Source: Cognatazoarcus halotolerans
Lineage (GTDB): Bacteria > Pseudomonadota > Gammaproteobacteria > Burkholderiales > Rhodocyclaceae
NCBI RefSeq assembly: GCF_009800965.1
Contig: NZ_WUAF01000001.1
Span: 558,001 to 622,000, forward strand
Length of the DNA stretch: 64,000 nucleotides
Direction of reading: 5' to 3'
The notes beneath the pieces were generated by a model, which had not been told where the DNA came from, ran no database searches, and saw only the letters and a list, made by a program, of their open reading frames with translations. The translations under genes were made by a program, and so were the position numbers. This document shows, piece after piece, positions 27,694 through 37,223 of this stretch (the first letter of the stretch is position 1; each line of letters begins with the position of its first letter).

Positions 27694-28656
27694 CTATTCC
27701 AGCGCGTCGCCCAGGCCCAGCGCGGCGATCCAGCCGCTGCACTCCTCGATCACTTGCAGCTTCGCGGCCCAGGACATCGGCACCACATCGATCACCCCCA
27801 TCGCCGCGCCGAGCATGATGCTGCGTCCACACGAGTCGCCACCGGCGAGGATGTTGGCGCGCACCGCCTCAGGATAGCTCGGGCGGTTGGCAAGGATGTG
27901 AAAGATCACCGGCAAACCTTGCTCGACGTGGCAGGCCGCGCCAAAGCGCTCTGCCGCGGCCACGGCGTCGAATACCGGTTCGGAAATGGCCGCCAGCAAG
28001 CGCCCCGCGAGCGCTCCGCTGGCCTGCTCGATGCCGCATTGCAGCGCGCCTTCCAGCGAAGTGTGGGCGAGCAGTTCGAACAGCACGACACCCGCCACAC
28101 GGGCAGCCTGGACCGCGGCCGCATCGTCGCTGGTGACCCGCACCACATGCTCGATCTCGTCGAGCAGCGCGTCGCGATCACGGCCCTGGCAGTGAGCACA
28201 CGCCACGACTGCCGGCAGCGCGGCAAGCGCCGGCAGCTGATCGTCCTTGACGCCCGAGGGCTGCGGATAGCTGGCAGGGTCCTCGAATGGCAGCAGCTTC
28301 TGGATGGTGAGCCGGGTCGGGCGGTCGACGTAACCGACGTAGGCACCGCCCGGGCCGAAATATCTGCGGAACAGCGTCTGGTAGCCAACCCGGCTGAAAC
28401 GCCCTTCGCGACCGGCCAGGTGCCGCAGCATCAACGCACAGTATTCGCCGTAACCGGACAACGCGCCTGCCCGCTTGAGCTCGTGCACGAAGCTTCCCTT
28501 GCAGCCCTCGTAATTGGCCGCGTCGGGCTCCAGGAACACGACATCGCCGCGTTCGGCAATCTCGGCCAGTCTCGCCGGATCATAGATCCAGTGCAGTCCC
28601 AGCGACGCGGCATCGGCGACCAGCGCGCCGTAGATCAGTCTTGCGCTTGCTTGCAT
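27694..28656 (-). CDS. ADP-ribosylglycohydrolase-family protein, divergent metal site
   Basis: A 320-residue all-alpha protein. The N-terminus IYGALVADAASLGLHWIYD matches the family's first metal segment (GxxxxDAxG), and ANILAGGDSCGRSIMLGAA near 270 corresponds to the C-terminal metal segment. The TDDT-type motif that canonical enzymes carry near residue 60 is replaced by SGYGEYCALML, and the second Asp of the usual GGDxDT is missing. The ligand set therefore differs and the substrate may not be ADP-ribosyl-protein. The start ATG at 28656 has AGGAGA upstream. It lies 76 bp after bluB on the same strand and is probably co-transcribed with it. Confidence 0.8.
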   Translation of the reverse strand: MQASARLIYGALVADAASLGLHWIYDPARLAEIAERGDVVFLEPDAANYEGCKGSFVHELKRAGALSGYGEYCALMLRHLAGREGRFSRVGYQTLFRRYFGPGGAYVGYVDRPTRLTIQKLLPFEDPASYPQPSGVKDDQLPALAALPAVVACAHCQGRDRDALLDEIEHVVRVTSDDAAAVQAARVAGVVLFELLAHTSLEGALQCGIEQASGALAGRLLAAISEPVFDAVAAAERFGAACHVEQGLPVIFHILANRPSYPEAVRANILAGGDSCGRSIMLGAAMGVIDVVPMSWAAKLQVIEECSGWIAALGLGDALE

Positions 28657-28732
28657 GGCAGTTCTCCTGAGGTGTTCTCGCGGGGCGCTCGACGCCCTCT
28701 TGTATTGCATGGGTTGCAGCGGGACCGCGGAT

Positions 28733-29380
28733 CTATCCGGGCCAGGCGTTCTCCCCCAGAACCGACGCGATCGGCATGCGCTCGGCCCATTGCTCGATCT
28801 CCAGCATCGGCTTGTCGTAGAAGGCATCGACATGGCCAATGCACAGGATCGCCACCGGTCGCGCCCCTTCCGGCATGGACAGCAGGGCCGCCAGCCGCTC
28901 GGGATCGAAGATCGACACCCAGCCGAGCCCGAGCCCTTCGACCCGCGCGGCCAGCCACATGTTCTGGATCGCACAGGCCACCGAGGCAAGGTCCATCTCG
29001 GGCAGGGTGCGACGGCCGAAGATGTGTTCTTCGCGTCCATCGGCCAGCGCCACCACCAGCACCTCGCCGCAATCGAGCAGCCCCTCGACCTTGAGGCGCA
29101 TGAACTCGTCCTCGCGTTCGCCAAGTGCCCGCGCGGTGGCAATGCGCTCCTCCTCGACCAGTTCATGCATCTGCCCGCGCAGCGCCCGATCGCTCACGCG
29201 GATGAAACGCCACGGCTGCATGTAGCCCACGCTGGGCGCATGATGGGCCGCCCACAGCAGGCGCTGCAACACTTCGGGCGCCACCGGGTCGGGACGGAAA
29301 TGGCGCATGTCGCGGCGCTGGGCAATGACACGATAGAGCGCCTCGCGGTCGGGCTCGGGATAGCGGTGCGGAGAATCCAT
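28733..29380 (-). CDS. bluB: 5,6-Dimethylbenzimidazole synthase
   Basis: Oxygen-dependent breakdown of reduced FMN to 5,6-dimethylbenzimidazole, the lower ligand of cobalamin. The 215-residue nitroreductase-fold protein shows RRDMRHFRPDPV near 22-33, AAHHAPSVGYMQPWRF near 44-59 (flavin binding and the family's characteristic residues), and GLGLGWVSIFDPERL near 149-163. I chose the ATG at 29380 (MDSPHRYPEPD). The frame is open upstream to 29656 without similarity. It complements the cob genes 13 kb away and implies an aerobic source of the lower ligand for the B12 used by the mutase. Confidence 0.93.
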   Translation of the reverse strand: MDSPHRYPEPDREALYRVIAQRRDMRHFRPDPVAPEVLQRLLWAAHHAPSVGYMQPWRFIRVSDRALRGQMHELVEEERIATARALGEREDEFMRLKVEGLLDCGEVLVVALADGREEHIFGRRTLPEMDLASVACAIQNMWLAARVEGLGLGWVSIFDPERLAALLSMPEGARPVAILCIGHVDAFYDKPMLEIEQWAERMPIASVLGENAWPG

Positions 29381-29480
29381 TTCGGGGGCCGGAAATCGGG
29401 ATCGGGCTCGCAGTTTAACCCGCCCTCGTCCAGCGCAACGCCCTTGCCGCAGCCCCCCCACAATCCGGTAGACTCGCGTC

Positions 29481-30532
<1,052 letters not shown>

Positions 30533-30536
<4 letters not shown>

Positions 30537-31195
30537 AAATCGAGAGTGCAGCGCCGCTGCTCCTCGTCCTGGCTCCGGCGATCGTGCTCTCGCTGCTCGC
30601 ATTGAGCGTGCTCGGGCGACGGCGCCGTGCGGCCCGCGGCCACTACATCGATGGCTTCGACTTTGCCCGCCTGCTCGACCGGCGCCTCGCCAAACGGCGG
30701 CCCGAACTCGACCCGACGCAGCGCGCCCGCGTCATCGAAGGCTTGCGAGAGTGGTTCCACCTGCATCTGGCCGCCGGCCGCAGGCAGTTGTCGATGCCCT
30801 CCCAGGCAGTGGATGACGCGTGGCACGAGTTCATCCTGTTCACACGCAATTACCAGGATTTCTGCCGTCGTGGGCTCGGACGCTTCCTGCACCACGTTCC
30901 GGCCGAAGCAATGGCCACCCCCACGCAGGCGAGCACCGGCCTGCGCCGCAGCTGGCGCCTTGCCTGCCGCCGCGCGGGCATCGATCCGAAGGCGCCGGCA
31001 ACGTTGCCGTTGCTCTTCGCCCTGGACGGTGAACTCGGCCTCGCCGACGGCTTCCGTTACCGTATCGACTGCCTTGCCGCGGGCGGTGCTGGCTCCGGCG
31101 CCTACTGCGCCACCCACATCGGCTGCGGGAGCGGATGCGGCTCGGACGGCGGCGGTGACGGGGATGGCTGCAGCGGCGGTTGCGGCGGCGACTGA
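30533..31195 (+). CDS. Glycine-rich-domain-like protein with Cys/Gly tail
   Basis: A 220-residue protein anchored by one N-terminal membrane helix (about residues 7-28). The middle has a conserved-looking segment [20 protein letters not shown] near 92-111 followed by [10 protein letters not shown], as in proteins of the GRPD/TIGR04222-like groups. The last 30 residues are glycine-rich with six cysteines spaced as CxxxCGSGCGS and GCSGGCGG, a pattern that could bind metal or form disulfides. It is coupled to ruvB by an ATGA overlap, but a role in recombination is not implied. Function is unknown. Confidence 0.75.
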
Positions 31196-31217
31196 AAACA
31201 AGAAGAGGAGGAGGACG

Positions 31218-31865
31218 ATGCAGCAGATTCTGGTTTATGGCGATTCGCTTTCCTGGGGCATCGTTCCCGGAAGCCGCGGCCGCCATCCCTTCGCGGTGCG
31301 CTGGCCTGGCCGCCTGGAACTACGACTGCAGGAAAGCGGCCGCGACGTACGCATCATCGAGGACTGCCTGAATGGCCGCCGTACCGTCTGGGACGATCCG
31401 TTCAAGGCAGGCCGCAATGGCCTCGTCGGCCTCGCCCAGCGCATCGAAGTGAATTCTCCGCTGGCACTGGTGATCCTCATGCTTGGCAACAATGATTTCC
31501 AGTCGATGCATCCACACAAGGCCTGGCATGCCGCCCAGGGGGTCGCAGCCCTGGTCGAAGAAATACGCCGCGCGCCAATCGAGCCAGGCATGCCGGCGCC
31601 CCCCATCCTGATCGTCGCCCCGCCACCGATCGGCAAGCCCGCCGGCACCATGGCCGACAAATTCGGCGGCGGCGAAATCAAGTGCGTGGGCCTCGGCCAG
31701 GCCCTTGCGCAGGTGGCCGACAACCTCGATTGCGATTTCTTCGACGCCGGCAGCGTCATCAAGTCGAGCGCGGTCGACGGCGTCCACCTCGACGCAGGCG
31801 AACACACGCGCCTCGGCGACGCCCTGATCGGACTCGTTACCCGACTGCTCGGCCCAGCCGACTGA
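31218..31865 (+). CDS. SGNH-hydrolase-fold esterase (arylesterase/acyltransferase type)
   Basis: A 215-residue single-domain GDSL/SGNH enzyme. Block I is VYGDSLSWG near 5-13 with the catalytic Ser, block III is LMLGNNDF near 88-95 with the oxyanion Asn, and block V is DGVHLD near 186-191 with the Asp-x-x-His dyad. It resembles the mycobacterial arylesterase/acyltransferase group. No signal peptide is visible, so it is cytoplasmic. The ATG at 31218 follows GGAGGAGG. It lies 22 bp after the glycine-rich gene and six bases before the next, so it belongs to a small operon. Confidence 0.9.
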   Translation: MQQILVYGDSLSWGIVPGSRGRHPFAVRWPGRLELRLQESGRDVRIIEDCLNGRRTVWDDPFKAGRNGLVGLAQRIEVNSPLALVILMLGNNDFQSMHPHKAWHAAQGVAALVEEIRRAPIEPGMPAPPILIVAPPPIGKPAGTMADKFGGGEIKCVGLGQALAQVADNLDCDFFDAGSVIKSSAVDGVHLDAGEHTRLGDALIGLVTRLLGPAD

Positions 31866-31871
31866 CGCGCC

Positions 31872-32231
31872 GTGCGCACGCTGCAGGTCATCATCATCAC
31901 CCTGTGCTTCCTCATGGGCGCTTATCTCCTCACCGGGCGCGGATTCTTCATGCCGTCGCGGTGGGACCCTTCAATCGGGGTGGACCTGGTCGGCTGGAGC
32001 GCACGCCTGCTGGGTGCCGCCTTGTTGCTGGTCGCAGTTCTGGGAATCAGTGCCTTGCGAAACTTCGGCAGCGGGACGATGGTCCGCAAGAGCACCGGCT
32101 GGCATCGCCGCTATTTTGCGGCGCTGGTCATGGCGATCGCGATGATGGCCGCAGCCCTGATGCTCGGCGAGCAAGGCCCAACGCCCGGCTGGCGCGGAAC
32201 GGCCGGACATGCGCCCCGGAGCCAACCATGA
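31872..32231 (+). CDS. Small integral membrane protein, unknown function
   Basis: 119 residues starting at GTG 31872. Three hydrophobic segments are visible at about 4-22, 41-62 and 83-101, so it is an inner-membrane protein. I do not recognise a family. It lies six bases after the SGNH gene and its stop overlaps the following lysozyme-inhibitor-like gene by ATGA, so expression is coupled to both. Confidence 0.65.
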   Translation: MRTLQVIIITLCFLMGAYLLTGRGFFMPSRWDPSIGVDLVGWSARLLGAALLLVAVLGISALRNFGSGTMVRKSTGWHRRYFAALVMAIAMMAAALMLGEQGPTPGWRGTAGHAPRSQP

Positions 32232-32824
32232 TGCGTCACTGTCGTCACGCCATCGGCGTCATTTTTGCGCTCTCCGGCGGCGCGGCGGCCGCCCCCCCGC
32301 CCTCATCCGATTGCAGCAGCCCCGCGGTCAGCACCATCGCGTCGCTGATCTGCTCGGACGACGAACTCGCCACCCTCGATCGCCGGATCGCCGCTACCTA
32401 CGCCGCTGCGACGCGCAAGGCGACAGGCCAGCACCCCCGCCGGCTGCAGACCGAACAGGCGGATTGGATGAAGACCCGCGATGCATGCTGGAAGTCAAGC
32501 GACCAACGTCGCTGCACACTCGACAGCTATCGGCAACGCATTGCCGAATTGCAGGCCCGTTACCGCCTCGTTCCACACACCGGCCCGACCCGCTACACCT
32601 GCGACGGCCGGAGGGCTGACACGGTCCTTGCCTACTGGTTCGACACCGATCCGCCCACCCTGATCGCGGAACGCGGGGCTGAAACCGCCTTGATGTACCG
32701 ACAACCCTCGGCCAGCGGCAGCCGCTACGCCGGCCGCAACGAGTCCCTCTGGGAATGGCACGGGGAGGCGACCATCGTCTGGGGCTACCAGGCCCCCGAG
32801 ATGCGTTGCGTGGCAGCCCCCTGA
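32228..32824 (+). CDS. LprI-like plus MliC-like lysozyme-inhibitor domain protein
   Basis: A 198-residue exported protein. A short Sec signal ends near residue 22 (SGGAAAA). The next 70 residues match the DUF1311/LprI pattern, with paired cysteines and the CSDDELATLDRRIAATYAAA and CWKSSDQRRCTLDSYRQRI segments. The last 90 residues look like a MliC/PliC domain: TRYTCDGRRADTVLAYWFD, ASGSRYAG and a closing EMRCVA with matched cysteines. Both modules are associated with inhibition of c-type lysozyme, so the protein probably protects peptidoglycan from host or grazer enzymes. It overlaps the upstream membrane protein gene. Confidence 0.8.
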   Translation: MMRHCRHAIGVIFALSGGAAAAPPPSSDCSSPAVSTIASLICSDDELATLDRRIAATYAAATRKATGQHPRRLQTEQADWMKTRDACWKSSDQRRCTLDSYRQRIAELQARYRLVPHTGPTRYTCDGRRADTVLAYWFDTDPPTLIAERGAETALMYRQPSASGSRYAGRNESLWEWHGEATIVWGYQAPEMRCVAAP

Positions 32825-32842
32825 GCCGCGAGCGCTTTCTTC

Positions 32843-33289
32843 TCAGTCCAGCAACAGGCGCATCGGCACCATGCCCGAGACGGCGAAGCCGTGTTTTGCA
32901 TAGAAAGCCTTCGCAAGGTCATTGCTGCCATCGGTAAGCAGCGTGATGCGCCGACAACCACGCTCCCGGGCCAGGCCAAGCGCCTCCCGTAACAGCCGGC
33001 TACCGACACCCACGCCTCGCTCGGCCGGGTAGACGACCATATCCTCGAGCAGCGCGACGCGCCCGCCAAGCGCGGTCGACACGGTAAATAGCAGGCTTAC
33101 CATGCCGACGATCCGGCCTTCCCGCCTCGCGACCAACACCGCGCCGAGCGCCTCGTGACCAATGATCCGCAATAAGCCGTCACGCTGCGCGGCCGGGTCC
33201 GGCCGGAACTCCACCTCCTGGGCAAACAGCGTGCACAACAACTGACACAGGGCAGGAACGTCCTCCTGCCCCGCCTGTTCGACGATCAT
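32843..33289 (-). CDS. GNAT-family N-acetyltransferase
   Basis: 148 residues. The acetyl-CoA-binding motif A is clear: VALLEDMVVYPAERGVGVGS near 79-98, with the pyrophosphate-binding RGVGVGSRLL turn, followed by a helix and motif B with LAKAFYAKHGFAVSG near 125-139. The substrate is unknown. The start ATG at 33289 gives a full-length fold. It is convergent with the lysozyme-inhibitor gene, with 18 bp between stops. Confidence 0.88.
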   Translation of the reverse strand: MIVEQAGQEDVPALCQLLCTLFAQEVEFRPDPAAQRDGLLRIIGHEALGAVLVARREGRIVGMVSLLFTVSTALGGRVALLEDMVVYPAERGVGVGSRLLREALGLARERGCRRITLLTDGSNDLAKAFYAKHGFAVSGMVPMRLLLD

Positions 33290-33627
33290 GTCGCCCCCTT
33301 GTCAGTCCGACTGAAACGACACCTGGCAATCATCGACCGCTGCTCCACGCGTTGGAACCGGCGTCTCGAAGGCATTGCCGCCACTTCCTCGAACAATGAA
33401 CCATCCCGGAGGGGCGATGATGCCCGCAGGCCGTTAGCGCTTTGCGATCTTGGCTTGCTCACAAGGATCAACCGGATGTTCGCCCACGACGGCGGCAAGA
33501 GACGCGAGTGCGCCGCGATGCGGGTGTGCGTGATGCCTTGCAACCGGACTCGGCACATCCTCGTGTCGGCAGGGAGCAGCGGTGAATCCACCTGCCCGCG
33601 GCACGACACGGCAGGGCTCGACAAGCA
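33290..33627. other. 338-bp stretch with no supported gene
   Basis: Open frames on both strands here give Arg/Ser-rich, low-complexity translations without similarity. No RNA gene or strong terminator is seen. Confidence 0.45.
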
Positions 33628-33924
33628 CTATTCGCCGCGCGCGCCCGAATCGATCCGTGACACCCCTGGCAACGGGTACTTGCGCGAGAAATAGGCGTAG
33701 GCACGGCGCATTTCCTTCTCGCGGGACCAATGGAAATTCGCTTCGGCATCCGCGATCTGGTCGAGGAACATATGGTGCAGCACCGAGAGACCCTGGGCGG
33801 AGCTCAACAATTGTTGCGCAAGCACCGCGGACTCCTCGGCCGCGAGCCCGGTGGCATGACTCACCGCGCGGACGGTTTCGACGTCCAGATCGATGAAATC
33901 GAGCAGATCGGTTATTGAAAGCAT
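33628..33924 (-). CDS. Hypothetical small helical protein
   Basis: 98 residues starting at ATG 33924 after CAGGAA. The composition is protein-like and mostly helical (LLDFIDLDVETVRAVSHATG, then EEMR-type charged segments), without signal or membrane segment. I do not recognise a family. It is transcribed divergently from the GAF-EAL gene. Confidence 0.6.
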   Translation of the reverse strand: MLSITDLLDFIDLDVETVRAVSHATGLAAEESAVLAQQLLSSAQGLSVLHHMFLDQIADAEANFHWSREKEMRRAYAYFSRKYPLPGVSRIDSGARGE

Positions 33925-34390
33925 GATTGATTTCCTGGAGACAGCCTCGCGCGCTCACACGCATCGAAGCATTTTCAGGCGCAAGTCTCGCATGAGCGCA
34001 TGTCACGGAGGAAGCACAAACTGAATCGGCCCGGACGCCGGCCGGCCCCCCGAAAGGCCACCGCGACCCAGTGCGGCGCCACGCTACAGGTGAGCCACGT
34101 TGACTCGCTCGCCTAAAATGATCCGGCTGAATGCGGCCAAATCCAGCGACATGCGCGGAAATCGAGATGGAATGAGGAACCCTGCGCCCCTCGACGGACC
34201 GAACAGCTTGCCACTTTTGGCATAAGATGCATCTATCGATCTCAGCTCTGCCCGGCCAGCGAGAGCACGCCCGGGTATGCACGGCGACTCTCCGGACGCT
34301 CGCCGGGCCGATGGCTGCACCGACGGGGCGATCATGCGAATGGCAAACCGCGGCACGGCCGACAATACCGCTACGAGGGGGAAAAAGCGC
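33925..34390. other. Divergent control region upstream of the GAF-EAL gene
   Basis: Contains a small inverted repeat GCCA/TGGC at 34210-34221 and several possible starts for the downstream gene (ATG at 34277 and 34334, in frame with the one chosen). If the 34277 start is used, the gene gains 38 basic residues without similarity. No RNA gene is seen. Confidence 0.35.
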
Positions 34391-35611
34391 ATGCCGCTTC
34401 GCGACATCATCCGACCTAGATTGGGCTCGTCGACCGCGGAGTCCGTACCCGGAATCCTGCGGGCAATCAGGCAGCATCTGGAAATGGATGTGGCCTTCGT
34501 ATCCCGGTTTGCCGAAGGGCTGCGGGTATTCGAGCATGTCGATAGCGGCCTTGATGCCCCGCTCATACGCGCCGGGGATACCGATCCGCTGGAAGAAACC
34601 TTCTGCGCACGCCTGGCTGATGGACGTCTGCCGCTTGTCATCAACGACAGTAGTCAATACCCCGACACGGCCAAACTGGCGCTCTGCCGACGACTGCCGG
34701 TCGGGGCCTATCTCGGGGCGCCGATCGTCTTGCCGAACAGGCAGCTGTACGGCACGGTTTGCTGCTTCAGCCGGCGCCCGATGGCCATGACGAATCGCGA
34801 CCAGGCCATCATCCGCATCATTGCCGACCTGATCGCCGGGCGGGTACAAAAGGAAGCTGATACGGAACAGGCAGAGAGCGAAATGATCGGTCGGGTCAGG
34901 CAGGTGCTGGACGGCGACGGACTCTCGATGGTCTATCAACCCATCGTCGATGTTGCGAACGAACAGGTGGCCGGCTACGAATGCCTTTCTCGCTTCTCGG
35001 CGGCCCCGTTGCGCGGCCCGGACGAATGGTTCAGGGAAGCGGCGGCCGTTGGCTTGTGTGATGACCTGGAACTGCTGGCGATTCGAAAAGCGCTGAACGG
35101 ACTGGATGGCCTGGGGCAGGATCCCTACGTGAGCCTCAACATTTCGCCGGGCATTCCGGCCGAGCGGCTGATCGACAGCCTGCACGGTTTCCCGCTCGAG
35201 CGGATCGTGCTTGAAATTACCGAGCATGAAGCAATCGAGGAGTACGACGCGGTCAGAGCCATGCTCGCGCCGTTGCGCAAACTGGGCGTGCGTATCGCGA
35301 TTGACGATGCCGGTGCCGGATATTCGAGCTTCCGGCATATCCTCAGGCTGCAACCTCACTTCATCAAGCTGGACATCAGCCTCACACGTGACATCGATAC
35401 CGACCCGGGCAAGCGGGCGCTGGCAACGGCGGTCGTACGCTTCGGCAACGACACGGGAAGCGAGATCGTCGCCGAAGGCGTCGAGACGGCCGCCGAGTTC
35501 GCGGCGCTCCGCGAGCTCGGGGCGCATAAAGCGCAGGGTTACTATCTCGGTCATCCGAAACCGCTGGCTGCGGCGATCGCGGACGGCAGCACAGCGCGCC
35601 GCCTCCCCTGA
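34391..35611 (+). CDS. GAF-EAL cyclic-di-GMP phosphodiesterase
   Basis: A 406-residue cytoplasmic signalling protein. Residues about 10-150 form a GAF sensor (MDVAFVSRFAEG, then DPLEETFCARLADGRLP and GAYLGAPIVL). Residues about 180-400 form an EAL domain whose catalytic set is present: GYECLSRF (ExL with Cys in the middle), LNISP, LEITEHE, IDDAGAGYSS with both Asp, FIKLDISL with the Lys, AEGVET and AQGYYLGHP. It is therefore expected to hydrolyse c-di-GMP. I chose the ATG at 34391 because GAGGGGG lies nine bases upstream. It is a lone gene, divergent from a small hypothetical. Confidence 0.9.
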   Translation: MPLRDIIRPRLGSSTAESVPGILRAIRQHLEMDVAFVSRFAEGLRVFEHVDSGLDAPLIRAGDTDPLEETFCARLADGRLPLVINDSSQYPDTAKLALCRRLPVGAYLGAPIVLPNRQLYGTVCCFSRRPMAMTNRDQAIIRIIADLIAGRVQKEADTEQAESEMIGRVRQVLDGDGLSMVYQPIVDVANEQVAGYECLSRFSAAPLRGPDEWFREAAAVGLCDDLELLAIRKALNGLDGLGQDPYVSLNISPGIPAERLIDSLHGFPLERIVLEITEHEAIEEYDAVRAMLAPLRKLGVRIAIDDAGAGYSSFRHILRLQPHFIKLDISLTRDIDTDPGKRALATAVVRFGNDTGSEIVAEGVETAAEFAALRELGAHKAQGYYLGHPKPLAAAIADGSTARRLP

Positions 35612-35652
35612 AACCGGGACCGACCGGGTGAAGGGTCGGAATCGAACCTCCT

Positions 35653-36129
35653 TCATGCGCCCACATCGAAGCCCGTTTCGAACTTGTTCCTGAAGCGCGA
35701 CACCAGGGTGCGGAACTTGCGCATGTTGGGATCGGCGTAGAGGACCTCATCGCAGAAACGATCGTAGGCGTCCATGTCCGCAACGACGACGATCAGGACG
35801 AAATCGATCTCGCCGGTAACCTGATAGCACTGCTTGACCGCTGCATGACCGAGGGCACGGCGCAGGAATTGTTGATAGAGGTCCTTGCGATCGCGTTCCA
35901 TCGTCACCTCGACGACGATGTGCAGCAGCGGACCGAGCCTTTCGGGCGACAGTAGTGCGACGCGACGCTGGATGTAACCATCATGCTCGAGCCGGCGGAC
36001 ACGCTTGAGGCAGGATGGCGGCGACAGGCCCACGCGCTCGGCGAGCGCCTGGTTGGTCTGTCCCGCGTCCTGCTGGAGCAGCGCGAGAATACGGCGATCG
36101 ATACGATCAAGGCTCACGACACATTCCAT
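35653..36129 (-). CDS. Lrp/AsnC-family transcriptional regulator
   Basis: 158 residues with an N-terminal helix-turn-helix (LDRIDRRILALLQQDAGQ near 7-24, LAERVGLSPPSCLKRVRRLE near 29-48) and a C-terminal RAM ligand domain containing CYQVTGEIDFVLIVVVADM near 103-121. Such proteins form octamers and respond to amino acids. It is divergent from a nucleoside-recognition-type membrane protein gene and an inverted repeat lies between them, so it probably controls that gene and itself. Confidence 0.92.
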   Translation of the reverse strand: MECVVSLDRIDRRILALLQQDAGQTNQALAERVGLSPPSCLKRVRRLEHDGYIQRRVALLSPERLGPLLHIVVEVTMERDRKDLYQQFLRRALGHAAVKQCYQVTGEIDFVLIVVVADMDAYDRFCDEVLYADPNMRKFRTLVSRFRNKFETGFDVGA

Positions 36130-36150
36130 TTATTTCTCACAGACAGACAA

Positions 36151-36189
36151 TAGCGAATTTTTTGAAAAGTTCTGATCGAAATTTCGCTA
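36151..36189. promoter_or_regulatory. Inverted-repeat operator between the Lrp gene and its divergent neighbour
   Basis: TAGCGAA at 36151-36157 and its exact reverse complement TTCGCTA at 36183-36189 flank a 25-bp AT-rich spacer in an otherwise GC-rich region. The position between divergent start codons fits an Lrp-type binding site. No experimental consensus was compared. Confidence 0.45.
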
Positions 36190-36214
36190 ATTATTTGCCT
36201 TACCGCACGGCACA

Positions 36215-37216
36215 ATGAGCTCTCCACCGTTTCCTTGTCAGACGCTCCCCATGCTGCCGCAGCCCCCTCGCCACCCACCCCTTCTTGCCGTGCTTGCCAC
36301 CTTTGCGAGCGAGATACTCGCGGTGTACTGGAGCCTGCTGCGTCTGATGGTGCCAACGCTGTTGCTGGTCAAGGCACTCGAACTTGGCGGCGCCACGCAT
36401 TGGCTGGCCAAGGCGCTGGCGCCGCTGATGACGCTGGTCGGACTACCGGACGTGATCGGCCTGGTGTGGGCGGCGACGCTGCTCACCAACATCTACACCG
36501 GACTTGCGGTGTTCTCGCAGCTCAACGGCGGACTGGATCTGAGCGGTGCTCAGGTGACGGTACTCGGCTGCCTGATGCTGGTAGCCCACTCGCTGCCGGT
36601 AGAGGCCGCGGTAGCGCGCGCCGCGGGCGTGAGCTGGCGCGCCACGCTGGCAATCCGGCTCGGCGGCGCGCTGGCGCTGGCAGCCTCGGTCAACCTCGTC
36701 TGCCGCGCGACAGGGTGGCTCGCGGCGCCCGCGCACTTCGTGGATTTCGGAACAGGCGGAAACGGCACGTTTGCCGACTGGGCGCTGGAGCAGGTGCAGA
36801 TGCTGCTGATGATCCTGCTGGTGATCGCGGCCCTGATGGCGTTGCTGCGACTATTGCGACGAATCGGCGTCGAACGGGCGATCCATCGCGCGCTTTCGCC
36901 GGTACTGCGACTGATCGGCATTCGCGGCGAAGCCACCAACATTGCCGTGATCGGCGTGACCCTGGGGCTCACTTTCGGCGCAGGCCTGCTGTTGCGCGAA
37001 GTACGGAGCGGTCATCTCGCGCACCGCGACGTCTTTCTCACGATGGCCTTTCTCGGCCTTGCCCACAGCCTCATCGAGGACACCCTGCTGGTCATGCTTA
37101 CCGGTGCCGATCTGGTCGGCATACTGTGGGCAAGGTTGGCCTTTGCATTGGTCGCCGTGGCCGCGCTCGCCCGCCTGCCCGCCCTCACGCGGCGGCTTGC
37201 AGCGGCGTCCAATTAG
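36215..37216 (+). CDS. Nucleoside-recognition (Gate) domain membrane protein
   Basis: 333 residues with about eight hydrophobic helices and no soluble domain. The arrangement of two similar halves (MVPTLLLVKALELGG and the later MLLMILLVIAALMALLRLL) and the motif LVWAATLLTNIYTGLAVFSQL near 89-109 fit the Gate/spore-maturation-type family, whose substrates are mostly unknown. The ATG at 36215 is used. An ATG at 36251 would remove 12 residues. Control by the divergent Lrp regulator suggests an amino-acid or peptide link. Confidence 0.8.
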   Translation: MSSPPFPCQTLPMLPQPPRHPPLLAVLATFASEILAVYWSLLRLMVPTLLLVKALELGGATHWLAKALAPLMTLVGLPDVIGLVWAATLLTNIYTGLAVFSQLNGGLDLSGAQVTVLGCLMLVAHSLPVEAAVARAAGVSWRATLAIRLGGALALAASVNLVCRATGWLAAPAHFVDFGTGGNGTFADWALEQVQMLLMILLVIAALMALLRLLRRIGVERAIHRALSPVLRLIGIRGEATNIAVIGVTLGLTFGAGLLLREVRSGHLAHRDVFLTMAFLGLAHSLIEDTLLVMLTGADLVGILWARLAFALVAVAALARLPALTRRLAAASN

Positions 37217-37223
37217 AACGGGG

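Noticed and set aside
33434-35656. A 740-codon minus-strand open frame opposite the GAF-EAL gene
   Set aside because: Antisense to a gene with all EAL catalytic motifs, and it also runs through the small hypothetical gene in a different frame. No family similarity seen.
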